64,000 nucleotides of DNA from positions 1-64,000 of the forward strand of contig JAAZBV010000155.1 in the NCBI GenBank assembly GCA_012513605.1, read 5' to 3'. This document shows, in pieces, positions 1-9,827 of the stretch (position 1 is the first letter of the stretch; the number at the start of each line of letters is the position of its first letter). Both the position numbers and the translations under genes were made by a program. The notes under the pieces are model-generated. The model was not told where the DNA came from. It ran no database searches and saw only the letters and a program-made list of their open reading frames with translations. Source of the DNA: Desulfatiglans sp. Its GTDB lineage: Bacteria; Desulfobacterota; DSM-4660; Desulfatiglandales; HGW-15.

Positions 1-1659
1 AAATATTCACCCAAAGCATTCATATACCGGATAACATTCAAGCCCGGTAAAGATATTTTCCGGAGCGGAACAGACCCGGGCCTCTTGATTGAGGAGCTAA
101 AAAGTTTTGGTGATCATAACATTATCCTTCATTATAAAAATATCCCCTCAATTGATGTTTTAATCCCTGATGAATGCTATCTATCATGGGATATAATACT
201 CACAACCAGTCGAACTGATGATGATATTAAAGATATATTCATTTTCGTTGAAGATAATTGTGAACTCACAATCGATATTGTTGATGAATTGACCGAAGGT
301 GATGATGATAAAGAGATAAAAAAGATTGGTGAGATACTTGTAGAAAGGCAGGTTATATCTGAAGAAGAGATAAAGAACACCCTGAACGATCAAAAACGTC
401 TTGGAGAACTCCTTATCGAAAAAAACAAGGTTGATTACGATACCATTGAAACCGCTCTTGCGGAACAGGCCCAGATTAAAAAAACCAGGGAAAAGCACAG
501 GGAGGAAATAAAGGCATCCAGCCTGAGGGTTACATCTGAAAAACTGGATAGCCTTGTTGATCTCGTAGGGGAACTGGTTACTGTACAGGCAAGGTTATCT
601 CAGTTTTCATCCATCATGGATCATTCGGAACTATTATCAATAGCTGAAGAGGTGGAAAAACTTACCACTGAACTCAGGGATAATACAATGGATATCCGCA
701 TGATGCCAATAGGAACAATATTCAGCAAATTCAAACGTCTTGTGAGGGATCTTTCATCAGATCTTGGCAAAGGCATTAATCTTGTGACTGAAGGAGCTGA
801 GACAGAACTGGACAAGACAGTCATTGACAGACTTGATGATCCGCTTGTTCACCTCATAAGAAATTGTATTGATCATGGTATAGAAACCCCCTCTGTCCGC
901 AAAGAAAATGGCAAACCAGAGACTGGGACTATTTATCTATCCGCAGTACACAAAGGGGCATATGTTGTAATCACCATAAAAGATGATGGGGCAGGACTTA
1001 ATGCTGAGGCTATCAGGGAAAAGGCTATTGAAAAGGGGATAATACAAAGAGAAGCAACTCTTTCTGAAAAGCAAATCTATGAAATCATTTTTGCTCCAGG
1101 GTTTTCAACTGCAACCACTGTTTCAAATATCTCCGGCAGAGGAGTCGGGATGGATGTTGTAAAAAGAACCATTGGGTCTCTGAGGGGATCCATCGAACTT
1201 GACAGCTTGCCAGGCAAAGGTACTGTGATCACGCTTAAACTCCCATTAACTCTCGCTATAATAAATGGTTTACTGGTATCCATCGCGGATACCAGTTATA
1301 TTCTTCCCCTTGCCACTGTAGAAGAATGTGTTGAACTCACACGAGATTATTCTGATCAGTCTAAAGGTACAAATCTTCTTAATGTAAGAGGTGAAATTGT
1401 CCCTTATATACGTCTCAGAGATCATCTTAATATAAAAGGGAAAAAACCCAGTCTTGAGCATATAGTTATCACAGATGTCGAGGACAAAAGGATAGGATTT
1501 GTTGTTGATAAGGTTATAGGAGGCCATCAGACTGTAATAAAGGCGCTTGGCCCTGTTTTCAAATATGTAAAAGAGGTGTCAGGAGCAACTATCCTTGGAG
1601 ATGGCAAAATTGCCCTTATCCTGGATGTTAATGCCCTGATGTTATTTAAGGAACACTAG
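1..1659 (+). CDS. cheA: Chemotaxis histidine kinase CheA, 5' end outside window
   Basis: The reading frame is open from base 1, so the N-terminal Hpt region lies upstream; 552 residues are visible. CheA autophosphorylates and passes phosphate to CheY and CheB. Visible domains in order: end of a P2-like region (ITFKPGKDIFRSGTDP), a helical segment resembling the N-terminal domain of type II secretion ATPases (IGEILVERQVISEEEI, then LGELLIEKNKVD), the P3 dimerisation helices (EKLDSLVDLVGELVTVQARL), the ATPase with its N box (HLIRNCIDHGIE), G1 (DDGAGL) and G2 (GRGVGMDVV), and a C-terminal CheW-like domain. It is the first visible gene of a co-directional chemotaxis operon, 67 bp before cheW. The type II-like insert is not a standard CheA part. 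Confidence 0.96.
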   Translation, partial: KYSPKAFIYRITFKPGKDIFRSGTDPGLLIEELKSFGDHNIILHYKNIPSIDVLIPDECYLSWDIILTTSRTDDDIKDIFIFVEDNCELTIDIVDELTEGDDDKEIKKIGEILVERQVISEEEIKNTLNDQKRLGELLIEKNKVDYDTIETALAEQAQIKKTREKHREEIKASSLRVTSEKLDSLVDLVGELVTVQARLSQFSSIMDHSELLSIAEEVEKLTTELRDNTMDIRMMPIGTIFSKFKRLVRDLSSDLGKGINLVTEGAETELDKTVIDRLDDPLVHLIRNCIDHGIETPSVRKENGKPETGTIYLSAVHKGAYVVITIKDDGAGLNAEAIREKAIEKGIIQREATLSEKQIYEIIFAPGFSTATTVSNISGRGVGMDVVKRTIGSLRGSIELDSLPGKGTVITLKLPLTLAIINGLLVSIADTSYILPLATVEECVELTRDYSDQSKGTNLLNVRGEIVPYIRLRDHLNIKGKKPSLEHIVITDVEDKRIGFVVDKVIGGHQTVIKALGPVFKYVKEVSGATILGDGKIALILDVNALMLFKEH

Positions 1660-1726
1660 AAAAATTGAAAACCATTGATAATAGGTTTCGTCAACAACTT
1701 AGTAGCTTAAAAGAGAGGAGTATTTT

Positions 1727-2278
1727 ATGGCAGCAACTGAGATATTAGAAACAAACAAGTATCTGTCTTTTAAACTGGATAATGAAATCTATGCCTTTGA
1801 TATTTCCCAGGTGCGAGAGGTATTGGATTATACAGAGATAACAAAGGTACCCAAAATGCCTGTCTTTGTAAAAGGCATTATTAACCTGAGGGGCGGAGTA
1901 GTACCGGTAGTGGACCTGAGGAAAAAATTCGATCTTCCCACTTCTGAAAATACAGTCAACACATGCATCATCATAATGGATATATCAATAGATAATGAAA
2001 AGACCCTTATTGGCGCGCTCGCAGATTCTGTCCAGGAGGTTATGACTATTGAACCTGATTTCATCGAACCTCCGCCTAAAATTGGAACCAGATTAGATAC
2101 AGAGTTCATAAGAGGCATGGGTAAAAAAAATGATAAATTCATTATAATCATTGACATAGACAAGGTGTTTTCAGTCGGAGAGACCTATATGCTTCAGGAA
2201 ACCGGAGAATATCGTGGATTTGAGGACGCTTCTCAAGAAGATATGGATAAAAATATAGATAAAAAGGAAATTAATTAA
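1727..2278 (+). CDS. cheW: Chemotaxis coupling protein CheW
   Basis: A 183-residue cytoplasmic adaptor that couples CheA to receptor hairpin tips. The CheW fold is recognisable from KYLSFKLDNEIYAFDISQVREV, the conserved VPKMPVFVKGIINLRGGVVP stretch and VVDLRKKFDLP, followed by the second beta-barrel with IGALADSVQEVMTIEP. The last 25 or so residues form an acidic/lysine-rich tail beyond the usual end of the domain. An AGAGAGGAG-type ribosome site precedes the ATG. It sits between cheA and an MCP gene, 39 bp from the latter, so the three probably form one signalling array. Confidence 0.97.
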   Translation: MAATEILETNKYLSFKLDNEIYAFDISQVREVLDYTEITKVPKMPVFVKGIINLRGGVVPVVDLRKKFDLPTSENTVNTCIIIMDISIDNEKTLIGALADSVQEVMTIEPDFIEPPPKIGTRLDTEFIRGMGKKNDKFIIIIDIDKVFSVGETYMLQETGEYRGFEDASQEDMDKNIDKKEIN

Positions 2279-2317
2279 TTTTAATAATATAACAGAATTA
2301 TTGAAAGGAGCATAATT

Positions 2318-4390
2318 ATGCTGAATAACATTAAAATAGGGGTCAAAATTTCAGGGGGTTTTATAATCATCCTTATCTTTATGGCAGCCGTTGCATACGT
2401 TGGATATTCCGGTATGAGAGATGTAGACGAACGTGTTTATATTTCAGACCACATGAACGAACTAACGCAGTACATGCTGGAGACAAGGTTACATGTAAAC
2501 AGGTTTATAAGAAACAAGGATGGAGAACTGGTAAAAAAAGTTGATGAAAATATTAAGAAAATAAAAGAGAGATCAAATGAAGTCGCAGGGAAATTATCTG
2601 AACAGGCCGATCTGGAAAAGGTCAAGGAATTTAACACCAAGGTAGATGCTTATTATTCGTTTTTCAAGGAATACCAGGAAATCAGTAACAGGAAAGATAA
2701 TGCAGTTACAACAGCAGCAAACAATGCGCTTTTGGTTATTGAAAAGGCTGAAGATTTGTCAACTAACCAGAATGCCCAGGTAATCCTAACTGACACAAAT
2801 AATGTAATTCAGCAACTCCTTCAAATACGTATTGCGTTTCTCTATTACCTTTATACAAATGGCAATAAGAGCTATGCTGATACAATAGCTAAAATGGTCC
2901 CTGAACTACATGCCCTGATTACAAAAATGATTGGGAGCTCACCAGCCAATAGTTCTGTCCTGAATGAACTCAGCCGCAGTCTTACAATCTATAATGACTC
3001 CTTCTTACAAGTTGTATCCAGCATGGAAAGCCTGAATAAGGCTGAAACAGAGATGGCAAAGGCCGCTGAAGAGGCCGTGGAAATCTGCATGAAAATGATG
3101 GCTGAAATGAGAATCAAAATGAATAATGAGATAGAAAGTGCAAACAGAAACATTCTTATAGGTTTCCTTATTGCCCTCATTGTTGGTATTGTTTTTGCCT
3201 ATTTTATAACCCGTTCAATAACAGTGCCTCTGGCCTTAGGAGTAGATGTAGCAGAAAACATGTCAAAGGGCATACTGCTTGATAATATCGGGGTGAATGG
3301 AAAGGATGAGATGGCCCAATTACTCGGGGCAATGGAAAAGATGGTTGCATCCTTGAGGGGCACAGTTAGTGTCGCGGAAAAAATGGCAGGAGGTGATCTT
3401 AATGTAAAGGTTAATCTGCTTTCAGATGATGATGCACTTGGGCTTGCTCTCAATTCAATGATAGAAAAACTAAGAAGTGTTGTGATGGATGTAAAATCTG
3501 CCGCAGATAATGTCGCATCAGGGAGTCAGCAGTTGAGTTCATCTTCTGAACAGATGTCTCAGGGAGCTACAGAGCAGTCAGCAGCCGCAGAACAGGCATC
3601 TTCTTCCATGGAAGAGATGTCGGCTAATATAAAACAGAATTCAGATAATGCACAGCAGACAGAAAGGATATCCTCACAAGCTGCTGAAGATGCGGAAAAA
3701 GGTGGTAAAGCCGTTGAGGAGACTGTTGAGGCCATGAAACAGATATCAAACAAAATTAATATTATTGAAGAGATTGCCCGACAGACCAATATGCTGGCCC
3801 TTAATGCAGCGATTGAGGCAGCCCGCGCCGGTGAGCATGGAAAGGGCTTTGCTGTTGTTGCCGATGCTGTGCGTAAACTTGCGGAAAAGAGCCAGGCAGC
3901 AGCAGGAGAGATAAGTAATCTTTCTACTTCAAGTGTTGAAATAGCAGTAAATGCCGGTGAAATGTTCAAAAAAATCGTTCCTGATATACGCAAAACAGCC
4001 GAACTGGTGCAGGAGATAAGCGCCTCATCAAATGAGCAGAACACTGGCGCGGATCAAATCAATCAGGCGCTTCAACAACTGGATCAGGTTATACAGCAAA
4101 ACGCCTCCGCATCTGAAGAAATGGCATCAACAGCAGAAGAGCTGGCCTCTCAGGCTGAACAATTGAAAGATTCTATCGAATTTTTTAATATTGGAAATTA
4201 CTCAACCTCTTCTGGCGCACAAAAGTCTTACAGGATAAATACAAATAAAAACTTGGCTGCCAAAAAAATGGAAAATAAAGCCTTGGTTGCAAAAGGAAAA
4301 ATAAAACCTGTAGAGAAAGGCTTAATGCTGAATATGGGAGATGGAGATGATCATAAGGACTCATTAGATAATGAGTTTGAAAATTATTAA
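2318..4390 (+). CDS. Methyl-accepting chemotaxis protein with HBM-type periplasmic helical sensor
   Basis: A 690-residue transmembrane chemoreceptor. TM1 is at about residues 11-30 ([16 protein letters not shown]). It is followed by a long all-helical periplasmic domain of about 250 residues, whose size suggests a helical bimodular (HBM) or 4HB sensor. TM2 lies near 283-302 ([16 protein letters not shown]), then HAMP segments and the signalling coiled coil. The conserved hairpin tip [20 protein letters not shown] at about residues 484-503 is intact. No C-terminal pentapeptide tether for CheR is present. A GAAAGGAG site precedes the ATG. The ligand cannot be read from sequence. Its place inside the cheAW/RBD operon suggests it is the cognate receptor. 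Confidence 0.95.
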   Translation: MLNNIKIGVKISGGFIIILIFMAAVAYVGYSGMRDVDERVYISDHMNELTQYMLETRLHVNRFIRNKDGELVKKVDENIKKIKERSNEVAGKLSEQADLEKVKEFNTKVDAYYSFFKEYQEISNRKDNAVTTAANNALLVIEKAEDLSTNQNAQVILTDTNNVIQQLLQIRIAFLYYLYTNGNKSYADTIAKMVPELHALITKMIGSSPANSSVLNELSRSLTIYNDSFLQVVSSMESLNKAETEMAKAAEEAVEICMKMMAEMRIKMNNEIESANRNILIGFLIALIVGIVFAYFITRSITVPLALGVDVAENMSKGILLDNIGVNGKDEMAQLLGAMEKMVASLRGTVSVAEKMAGGDLNVKVNLLSDDDALGLALNSMIEKLRSVVMDVKSAADNVASGSQQLSSSSEQMSQGATEQSAAAEQASSSMEEMSANIKQNSDNAQQTERISSQAAEDAEKGGKAVEETVEAMKQISNKINIIEEIARQTNMLALNAAIEAARAGEHGKGFAVVADAVRKLAEKSQAAAGEISNLSTSSVEIAVNAGEMFKKIVPDIRKTAELVQEISASSNEQNTGADQINQALQQLDQVIQQNASASEEMASTAEELASQAEQLKDSIEFFNIGNYSTSSGAQKSYRINTNKNLAAKKMENKALVAKGKIKPVEKGLMLNMGDGDDHKDSLDNEFENY

Positions 4391-4397
4391 CCCTTTC

Positions 4398-4432
4398 TGC
4401 CAATTATCACAATCCGATTGTGATAATTGGCA
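4398..4432 (+). terminator. Hairpin between MCP gene and cheR
   Basis: A perfect 16-bp inverted repeat (TGCCAATTATCACAAT / ATTGTGATAATTGGCA) with a 3-nt loop lies 8 bp after the MCP stop and is followed by ATTTTAAT. It could partly terminate transcription or protect the mRNA 3' end, which would uncouple receptor from cheRB expression. The T-tract is weak, so full termination is uncertain. Confidence 0.6.
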
Positions 4433-4454
4433 ATTTTAATACAGCAGATCACAC

Positions 4455-5306
4455 ATGGATATTTTCAATCAGCGTCTCTCTCAAAACGACTTCTCCCGAT
4501 TGAGTCAGTTTATATACTCCCATGCTGGCATTAAAATGCCCCTATCGAAAATTAGTATGGTAGAGGCACGGATAAGAAAACGTCTTCAAAAACTAAACAT
4601 GCGAGGCTTCAGTGATTATTGTGGATATCTATTCAGTCCCCAAGGTATGGAAAAAGAATTATCCTTTTTCATTAATGCAATCACAACCAATAAGACTGAT
4701 TTTTTTCGGGAACCTGCACACTTTGAATACCTCGTTCAGAAGGCTGTACCCGAATTAATTGCAAGAGAAGGGATGGGTATTAATAAACAGTTACATTTGT
4801 GGAGTGCAGCAGCTTCGAGAGGAAATGAGGCATATACGATAGCTATTGTTTTGAGTGAATTTTCAACAAAATTTCCTGGCTTTAATTTTAACTATTTTAT
4901 ATTGGGAACTGATATTTCAACTGAAGTTCTGGAAGCAGCTCGAATCGGAATATATAAGCATGAGGAAATCGAACCAGTACCGCTTGAGCTTAGAAAAAAA
5001 TACTTTCTGAAAAGCAAAGATAAAGATAAAAATCTTGTCCGGATCGTACCCGAATTAAGAAAAAGGGTCAGATTCCGCCATCTTAATCTTGCCGATGAAT
5101 TCAATCTGCGGCAATCTATGGATATAATATTTTGCAGGAATGTATTGATCTATTTCAGCAAAGAAACCCAGGAGAGTGTTATTTTAAGGCTCTGCCGAAA
5201 CCTGAAACCTGGAGGATTTCTCTTTATGGGTCATTCAGAAGTGCTGAATTGTAATAATTTCCCTCTGATTTCGACAGCCCCTGCAATATATAAAAAGGTC
5301 AAATAA
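4455..5306 (+). CDS. cheR: Chemotaxis protein methyltransferase CheR
   Basis: A 283-residue SAM-dependent glutamate O-methyltransferase that methylates MCPs. The N-terminal CheR helical domain (residues 1-80) carries the family signature [18 protein letters not shown]. The C-terminal Rossmann domain shows the SAM-binding [17 protein letters not shown] (usual WSAGCSSGEEPYS region), [15 protein letters not shown], and [19 protein letters not shown]. The usual cysteine/glycine of the SAM loop is changed (AAASRGNEA), but the rest is canonical. There is no strong Shine-Dalgarno before the ATG. Its stop overlaps the cheB start by one base (TAATG), so the two are translationally coupled. Confidence 0.96.
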   Translation: MDIFNQRLSQNDFSRLSQFIYSHAGIKMPLSKISMVEARIRKRLQKLNMRGFSDYCGYLFSPQGMEKELSFFINAITTNKTDFFREPAHFEYLVQKAVPELIAREGMGINKQLHLWSAAASRGNEAYTIAIVLSEFSTKFPGFNFNYFILGTDISTEVLEAARIGIYKHEEIEPVPLELRKKYFLKSKDKDKNLVRIVPELRKRVRFRHLNLADEFNLRQSMDIIFCRNVLIYFSKETQESVILRLCRNLKPGGFLFMGHSEVLNCNNFPLISTAPAIYKKVK

Positions 5307-6379
5307 TGAGAAATAAAATAAAGGTGCTGATTATTGATGATTCTGCCATGGTCCGACAAGTACTCACTGAGATTTTATCTTCAGACCCGGATATACAGGT
5401 AATTGGCTGCGCCTCTGATCCATATATTGCCGCTAATAAGATGAGGGAAGAGGTACCCGATGTAATCACCCTTGATGTTGAAATGCCCAAAATGGATGGA
5501 GTTACCTTTCTGAAGAAAATAATGCAGCAACACCCTATTCCGGTTGTCATTTGTTCAAGTCTTACAGGCAACAGATCTGAAACAACAATGAAGGTATTGG
5601 AATATGGTGCAGTCGAAGTAATCCAAAAACCGATATTAGGAACAAAAGATTTTTTAAGAGATTCGGCTATAAGGATATGTGACTGCGTAAAAGCAGCCTC
5701 AATGGTAAAGGTAAAAAAAATCTCCGGGACAAAAGAGATAATGAAAAAACTTACTGCTGATGCAATACTCCCCAAGCCAACAAACAGAGCAATGGAAAAA
5801 ACAACCGAGAAAATCATAGTCGTTGGCGCATCAACAGGGGGTACTGAGGCATTAAGGATATTATTTGAGAGTCTCCCAATGGATTGTCCGGGAATGGTTG
5901 TAGTTCAACATATGCCTGAAAATTTTACCAAGGCATTTGCCAAACGCCTTGATTCTCTTTGTCAGCCAACTATCAAAGAAGCCAGCAACAACGACTCTGT
6001 CCTGAGAGGCCAGATTCTTATTGCACCGGGAAACCACCATATGTTGCTGAAAAGAAGCGGGGCAAAATATTTTGTTGAAATTAAGGACGGTCCTCTTGTC
6101 TCAAGACATAGACCTTCTGTTGATGTACTGTTCAGATCAGCAGCAAGATATGCGGGCAAAAATGCAATAGGCGTTATTATGACAGGAATGGGCGATGATG
6201 GCGCTAAAGGTCTTCTTGAAATGAAAGAACAGGGCGCATTTACTATCGCTCAGGATGAAGCAACATCAGTTGTTTTTGGAATGCCTCATGAAGCAATAAA
6301 ACTAAATGCTGTTGATAAGGTTATTCCACTTGATAAAATAGCTGGAACAATATTACGAGAAGAAAAAGAGGAACAGTGA
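5306..6379 (+). CDS. cheB: Protein-glutamate methylesterase/deamidase CheB
   Basis: A 357-residue response regulator esterase that demethylates MCPs opposite CheR. The receiver domain has the acidic pair ([10 protein letters not shown]) and phospho-acceptor Asp in [11 protein letters not shown] linker (about residues 125-170) follows. The catalytic domain holds the Ser-His-Asp triad: Ser in [12 protein letters not shown], His in [10 protein letters not shown], Asp in [12 protein letters not shown]. Starts at the ATG overlapping the cheR stop. It is followed by a 260-bp gap with a sigma-54-like element before the next cluster gene. Confidence 0.97.
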   Translation: MRNKIKVLIIDDSAMVRQVLTEILSSDPDIQVIGCASDPYIAANKMREEVPDVITLDVEMPKMDGVTFLKKIMQQHPIPVVICSSLTGNRSETTMKVLEYGAVEVIQKPILGTKDFLRDSAIRICDCVKAASMVKVKKISGTKEIMKKLTADAILPKPTNRAMEKTTEKIIVVGASTGGTEALRILFESLPMDCPGMVVVQHMPENFTKAFAKRLDSLCQPTIKEASNNDSVLRGQILIAPGNHHMLLKRSGAKYFVEIKDGPLVSRHRPSVDVLFRSAARYAGKNAIGVIMTGMGDDGAKGLLEMKEQGAFTIAQDEATSVVFGMPHEAIKLNAVDKVIPLDKIAGTILREEKEEQ

Positions 6380-6544
6380 AATTAAAATTATTAAATATTG
6401 ATCCAGAATATTTAACCATATTTGCGCAATCATACTAATAGCAGTGGACATTTTGCGATATTTCTGAAAATAATCATATATCAGCGGCACCTAAAAAATG
6501 TTACCATCTTATTGTATTTATAGTGTTTTTAGCTTTACAAGTTT

Positions 6545-6561
6545 TTGGCACAGATCTTGTT
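6545..6561 (+). promoter_or_regulatory. Sigma-54-like promoter
   Basis: TTGGCACAGATCTTGTT matches the -24/-12 consensus TTGGCAC-N4/5-TTGCW except that the -12 GC is GT; GG and G are separated by the canonical 10 bases. It lies 79 bp upstream of the small gene at 6640, in the only long gap of the chemotaxis operon. It would let the 6640 gene, cheD and the kinase be transcribed separately. The imperfect -12 element lowers confidence. Confidence 0.4.
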
Positions 6562-6639
6562 ATAGAGAAAACATGTTTCAACAGCTCCATGTTATGCAAA
6601 TAATTATTCCATAACCAAAAAAACAGGGAGATTTGAATT

Positions 6640-7053
6640 ATGTGTGTACTCTATTACAGACCGTCAGAAAATACTGTTGCTGAAAGGCTTCAGTCTATTA
6701 TCGAATTGGAACTGCTTGATCAGCTCCTTGAAGTCTTTTATTCTATTGGAGGATTAACCGAACGGATGAGTCAATCTGTAAGAGGAAACTGTGCTGCGGT
6801 CATTATGGCAAAGGATATTATTGCCCTGAAAAAACTCTTCTCACTTAGATCACTGTTAAGGGATATACGTATCATCCTTATCCTGCCTGATCACAGTAAA
6901 GGGGCAGTATCAATAGGATACAAGCTTCATCCCCGCTTTTTAAGCTATTAGGATGGGGAGGTGGGGGAGGTTGCGGTTGTACTTAAGAAGATGGTCTCAC
7001 TGATGGAAGCAGATAGCAACATCAGGCATAATGTTAACAGGAGCATGAATTGA
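6640..7053 (+). pseudogene. Chemotaxis-cluster small protein with in-frame TAG codon
   Basis: The first open part (6640-6951) gives 103 residues beginning MCVLYYRPSENTVAERLQ, with a receiver-like alternating pattern (CAAVIMAKDIIAL, IRIILILPDH). It ends at TAG (6949-6951), but the same frame stays open for another 33 codons (DGEVGEVAVVLKKMVSL, stop at 7051). That is the tail expected for this kind of protein: HPRFLSY, then an acidic D-x-x-V-x-x-V-L-x-K-M helix. The true gene therefore probably spanned 137 sense codons plus the TAG. Either it is a recent amber pseudogene or the TAG is read through. AGGGAG precedes the ATG. Function is unknown; from context it belongs to chemotaxis signalling. 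Confidence 0.65.
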
Positions 7054-7121
7054 TGGCGGAGCCACATCATATATTGTAAAACCCATTTCAAAGAAAAACC
7101 TGACCGGAGAAATGGTAAAAC

Positions 7122-7586
7122 TTGGATTACTCGAGTAAAAAACAGGTTATCATAAAGATAGGCGAATTATATGCCACAGATGAGCCTACTATCATCCATA
7201 CTGTGCTTGGCTCATGCGTTGCGGTCTGCATATATGATGATGAAAAAATGATAGGAGGTATGAATCACATCTTTATGCCGGGAGATAATAAAAACGATTC
7301 CTCCACACGTTATGGTGAAAATGCCATGAAATATCTAATAAAAAATATCTGTACCCTCGGGGCCAATCGTGATAATCTTGTGGCAAAGGCCTTTGGCGGC
7401 GCCCATGTTATTCCTTCCATATCCAGGGAGTTCGGCATTGGCCCTAAAATAGTAGATTTTGTTATCGATTATCTTAAAAAAGAAAATATAACTATTATCG
7501 CCCATGATTTTGGAGGTAACAAAACAAGGAAGGTCTTTTTTCATACTGACACTGGCATAGCTTATGTCAAGTTGTTATCATCTTAA
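7122..7586 (+). CDS. cheD: Chemoreceptor glutamine deamidase CheD
   Basis: A 154-residue CheD, which deamidates receptor glutamines to methylatable glutamates and can interact with CheC. The catalytic Cys is in TVLGSCVAVCIYD, the His in GGMNHIFMPG and the Thr in STRYGENAM; AKAFGGAH and HDFGGNKTRKVFFHTDTG are also typical. The start is TTG at 7122: the nearby ATG at 7112 is in another frame, and GGAGA at 7106-7110 is suitably placed. It follows the TAG-interrupted gene by 68 bp. No cheC is visible in the window. Confidence 0.94.
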   Translation: MDYSSKKQVIIKIGELYATDEPTIIHTVLGSCVAVCIYDDEKMIGGMNHIFMPGDNKNDSSTRYGENAMKYLIKNICTLGANRDNLVAKAFGGAHVIPSISREFGIGPKIVDFVIDYLKKENITIIAHDFGGNKTRKVFFHTDTGIAYVKLLSS

Positions 7587-7676
7587 TATCATAAAGATAA
7601 ACCTTCAAAATGAACGTGCTTTAACATTTTCATAGTTTACGTATCGGTCATTATCAAACAGTTGAGAGAAAAGAAG

Positions 7677-9185
7677 ATGATAGAATCGAAAATAAACAGA
7701 AAATATAAAATACTCATTGTAGATGACATTAATGAAAATCTTTCTGCCCTGAAGCGTCAGCTCAGGAGACCGGACAGAAATTTTATTATGACCACCTCAG
7801 GTGAAGAGGCGTTAACCATACTTGAAAAAGAGGATATTTCCCTAATAATCCTGGATATAAAGATGCCTGGCATCGATGGATGGGAAGTAGCCAGAAGAAT
7901 GAAGTCTACTGATCATCTTAAGAATATACCTATTTTATTCATTACCGCAGAATATATCTCTGATGATTTTGTTCAAAAAGGGTTTGAGGTTGGGGCAGTT
8001 GATTACATTACAAAACCCATAGAGCCGTTTCTTCTTCAATGCAAGGTGGATGTCTTTTTAAGGCTCTTTGGTCAGCAGCTTGAACTTGAAGAAAAGGAAA
8101 AGAGATATATATACCTGTTCAATCAGGCTAATGATCCCATCCTGTTTCATGATAAAGAGGGGAAAATAATAGATGTCAACAGGCGATCTGTTGAACTGAC
8201 CGGTTACAGCCATGATGAATTATTACAAATGAATTTACTTGATCTTAAACCCGGATGGAAGACCTCTTTTGAAGAAAATGGTCTTCCTGTGATCCTTGAA
8301 AAGGGGAGCGCCTCGTTTGAAACCGAGATAATGAAAAAGAATGGTACAATAATCGAGGTGGAAATAAGCGCCAACACAGTCAATTACCCTCAAGAGGGTA
8401 TAGTGCAGGCGGTTGCCCGTGACATAACAGAACGTAAACGCACCGAGCAGGCCCTTATCATAGCAAAAGAGATGGCAGAAGAGGCAAGCAGGGTAAAAAG
8501 TGAATTCCTTGCAAATATGAATCACGAAATAAGGACACCAATGAATGGTATTGTAGGCATACTCGGTCTTCTGGCAGACACAAATCTTGATAAAGAACAA
8601 CGTGAATACCTTACACTTTTGCAGGAATCAACAGATGGGCTTTTAAGGCTTGTTAATGACCTTTTCAGATTTTCAAAACTTGAATCCGGCAATATGATCA
8701 TTGAAAAGGCATTGATGAGCCTTCATCAGATTATTTCTACATGCATAGAATTTTACATGCCACAGGCCACAACAAAGGATCTTAACCTGACATGGGATGC
8801 TGATTCAAATATACCTGAACGCCTTGAAGGTGACCCTGAAATCATTCGGCAGATCATATTAAACCTTGTCGGTAACGCCATCAAATTTACAGGAAGAGGC
8901 AGTGTCCATTTGAGCGCTGGTGTGGAAAGCATAAAGGGAAAGGATGTAATTCTTCACTTCAGGGTGGAGGATACAGGCATAGGCATACCGGAAGATAAGA
9001 TGACTGTTATTTTCAGGGATTTCACCCAGGCTGACGGCTCATCCACAAGAAAATACGGGGGAACCGGTATCGGGTTGAGTATATGCAGCCAGCTTGTAAA
9101 GATGCTTGAAGGGGAGCTTTGGGCTGAAAGCACTGAGGGTAAAGGCAGTACCTTTCATTTTACAGCTAAATTAAAGGTGAGATAG
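7677..9185 (+). CDS. Receiver-PAS-histidine kinase (hybrid sensor)
   Basis: A cytoplasmic kinase of 502 residues without membrane segments. Order: N-terminal receiver (ILIVDDINENLSAL; phospho-Asp in LILDIKMPGIDGW; TKP lysine in DYITKPIEP), a PAS domain (FNQANDPILFHDKEGKIIDV to VARDITERKRTEQAL), HisKA with H box NMNHEIRTPMNGIVG, and HATPase with N box (IILNLVGNAIKFTG), G1 (VEDTGIGIP) and G2 (RKYGGTGIGLSI). ATG at 7677 is preferred over the upstream TTG at 7662 because GAGAG lies 8-10 bases before it. It is last in the chemotaxis operon and overlaps the convergent tsaC-like gene by 15 bp. The receiver-first layout suggests it takes phosphate from a partner such as CheA. Confidence 0.9.
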   Translation: MIESKINRKYKILIVDDINENLSALKRQLRRPDRNFIMTTSGEEALTILEKEDISLIILDIKMPGIDGWEVARRMKSTDHLKNIPILFITAEYISDDFVQKGFEVGAVDYITKPIEPFLLQCKVDVFLRLFGQQLELEEKEKRYIYLFNQANDPILFHDKEGKIIDVNRRSVELTGYSHDELLQMNLLDLKPGWKTSFEENGLPVILEKGSASFETEIMKKNGTIIEVEISANTVNYPQEGIVQAVARDITERKRTEQALIIAKEMAEEASRVKSEFLANMNHEIRTPMNGIVGILGLLADTNLDKEQREYLTLLQESTDGLLRLVNDLFRFSKLESGNMIIEKALMSLHQIISTCIEFYMPQATTKDLNLTWDADSNIPERLEGDPEIIRQIILNLVGNAIKFTGRGSVHLSAGVESIKGKDVILHFRVEDTGIGIPEDKMTVIFRDFTQADGSSTRKYGGTGIGLSICSQLVKMLEGELWAESTEGKGSTFHFTAKLKVR

Positions 9186-9827
9186 TATCTTTTTAATATC
9201 GCTTCCGAATACCATCCCCTCCCTTATAACAACGCATGGATCGACTGTTACATCCAGTATTGTACTACCTTTGCCACCCGCTGTGGGGCCATTATCAATG
9301 ATTAGATCAATTGATGTACCAAATGAATCATAAACCTCATCTGCCCTTGTACAGGGTGGCTGCCCTGAGATGTTTGAGCTTGTGCCTGTAACAGGCCGCC
9401 CTATAGACCTTGCCAGCCCTGTAGCAACAGTGTGGCTTGAAAGCCTTACACCTATTTTAGAGGTATCTGCTGTAAGAAGCGGTGAGATGGCGCTGCCTGC
9501 ATTTAAGACCAGTGTGAGCCCCCCTGGCCAGAATGCGTTAATGAGTTTAACTGCCTGTTCAGGGATATCAGCTACATACTTCTTAAGCTCCTCCTTTTCA
9601 GGAAGGATTATCAGTATGGGGTTATGCCTGTCCCTCTGTTTAAGGGAGAAGAGTTTTTCTATGGCCCTGTCATTTTGAGTATCAACGGCAAGGCCGTAGA
9701 ATGATTCTGTAGGAAAGGCAACCACACCGCCTGATAATAAGACATCCCCTGCATGTTTAAGTGCCGACTTATTTGACTCTAAAGAATCGATCTTAAGGAT
9801 ATTTCCTCTTCTACCTACTCTTTCCAA
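9171..9827 (-). CDS. tsaC: L-threonylcarbamoyladenylate synthase (Sua5/YciO/YrdC family)
   Basis: A 218-residue YrdC-domain enzyme that makes threonylcarbamoyl-AMP for tRNA t6A37 modification. Signatures: [17 protein letters not shown], the KxR-containing [35 protein letters not shown]-like [14 protein letters not shown], and [12 protein letters not shown]. It lacks the extra C-terminal Sua5 domain, so it is TsaC-like. The start appears to be TTG (9827), overlapping the end of purE by 13 bp, which suggests coupling to purE. No in-frame ATG lies nearby. The 3' end overlaps the kinase gene convergently. Confidence 0.9.
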   Translation of the reverse strand: MERVGRRGNILKIDSLESNKSALKHAGDVLLSGGVVAFPTESFYGLAVDTQNDRAIEKLFSLKQRDRHNPILIILPEKEELKKYVADIPEQAVKLINAFWPGGLTLVLNAGSAISPLLTADTSKIGVRLSSHTVATGLARSIGRPVTGTSSNISGQPPCTRADEVYDSFGTSIDLIIDNGPTAGGKGSTILDVTVDPCVVIREGMVFGSDIKKILSHL

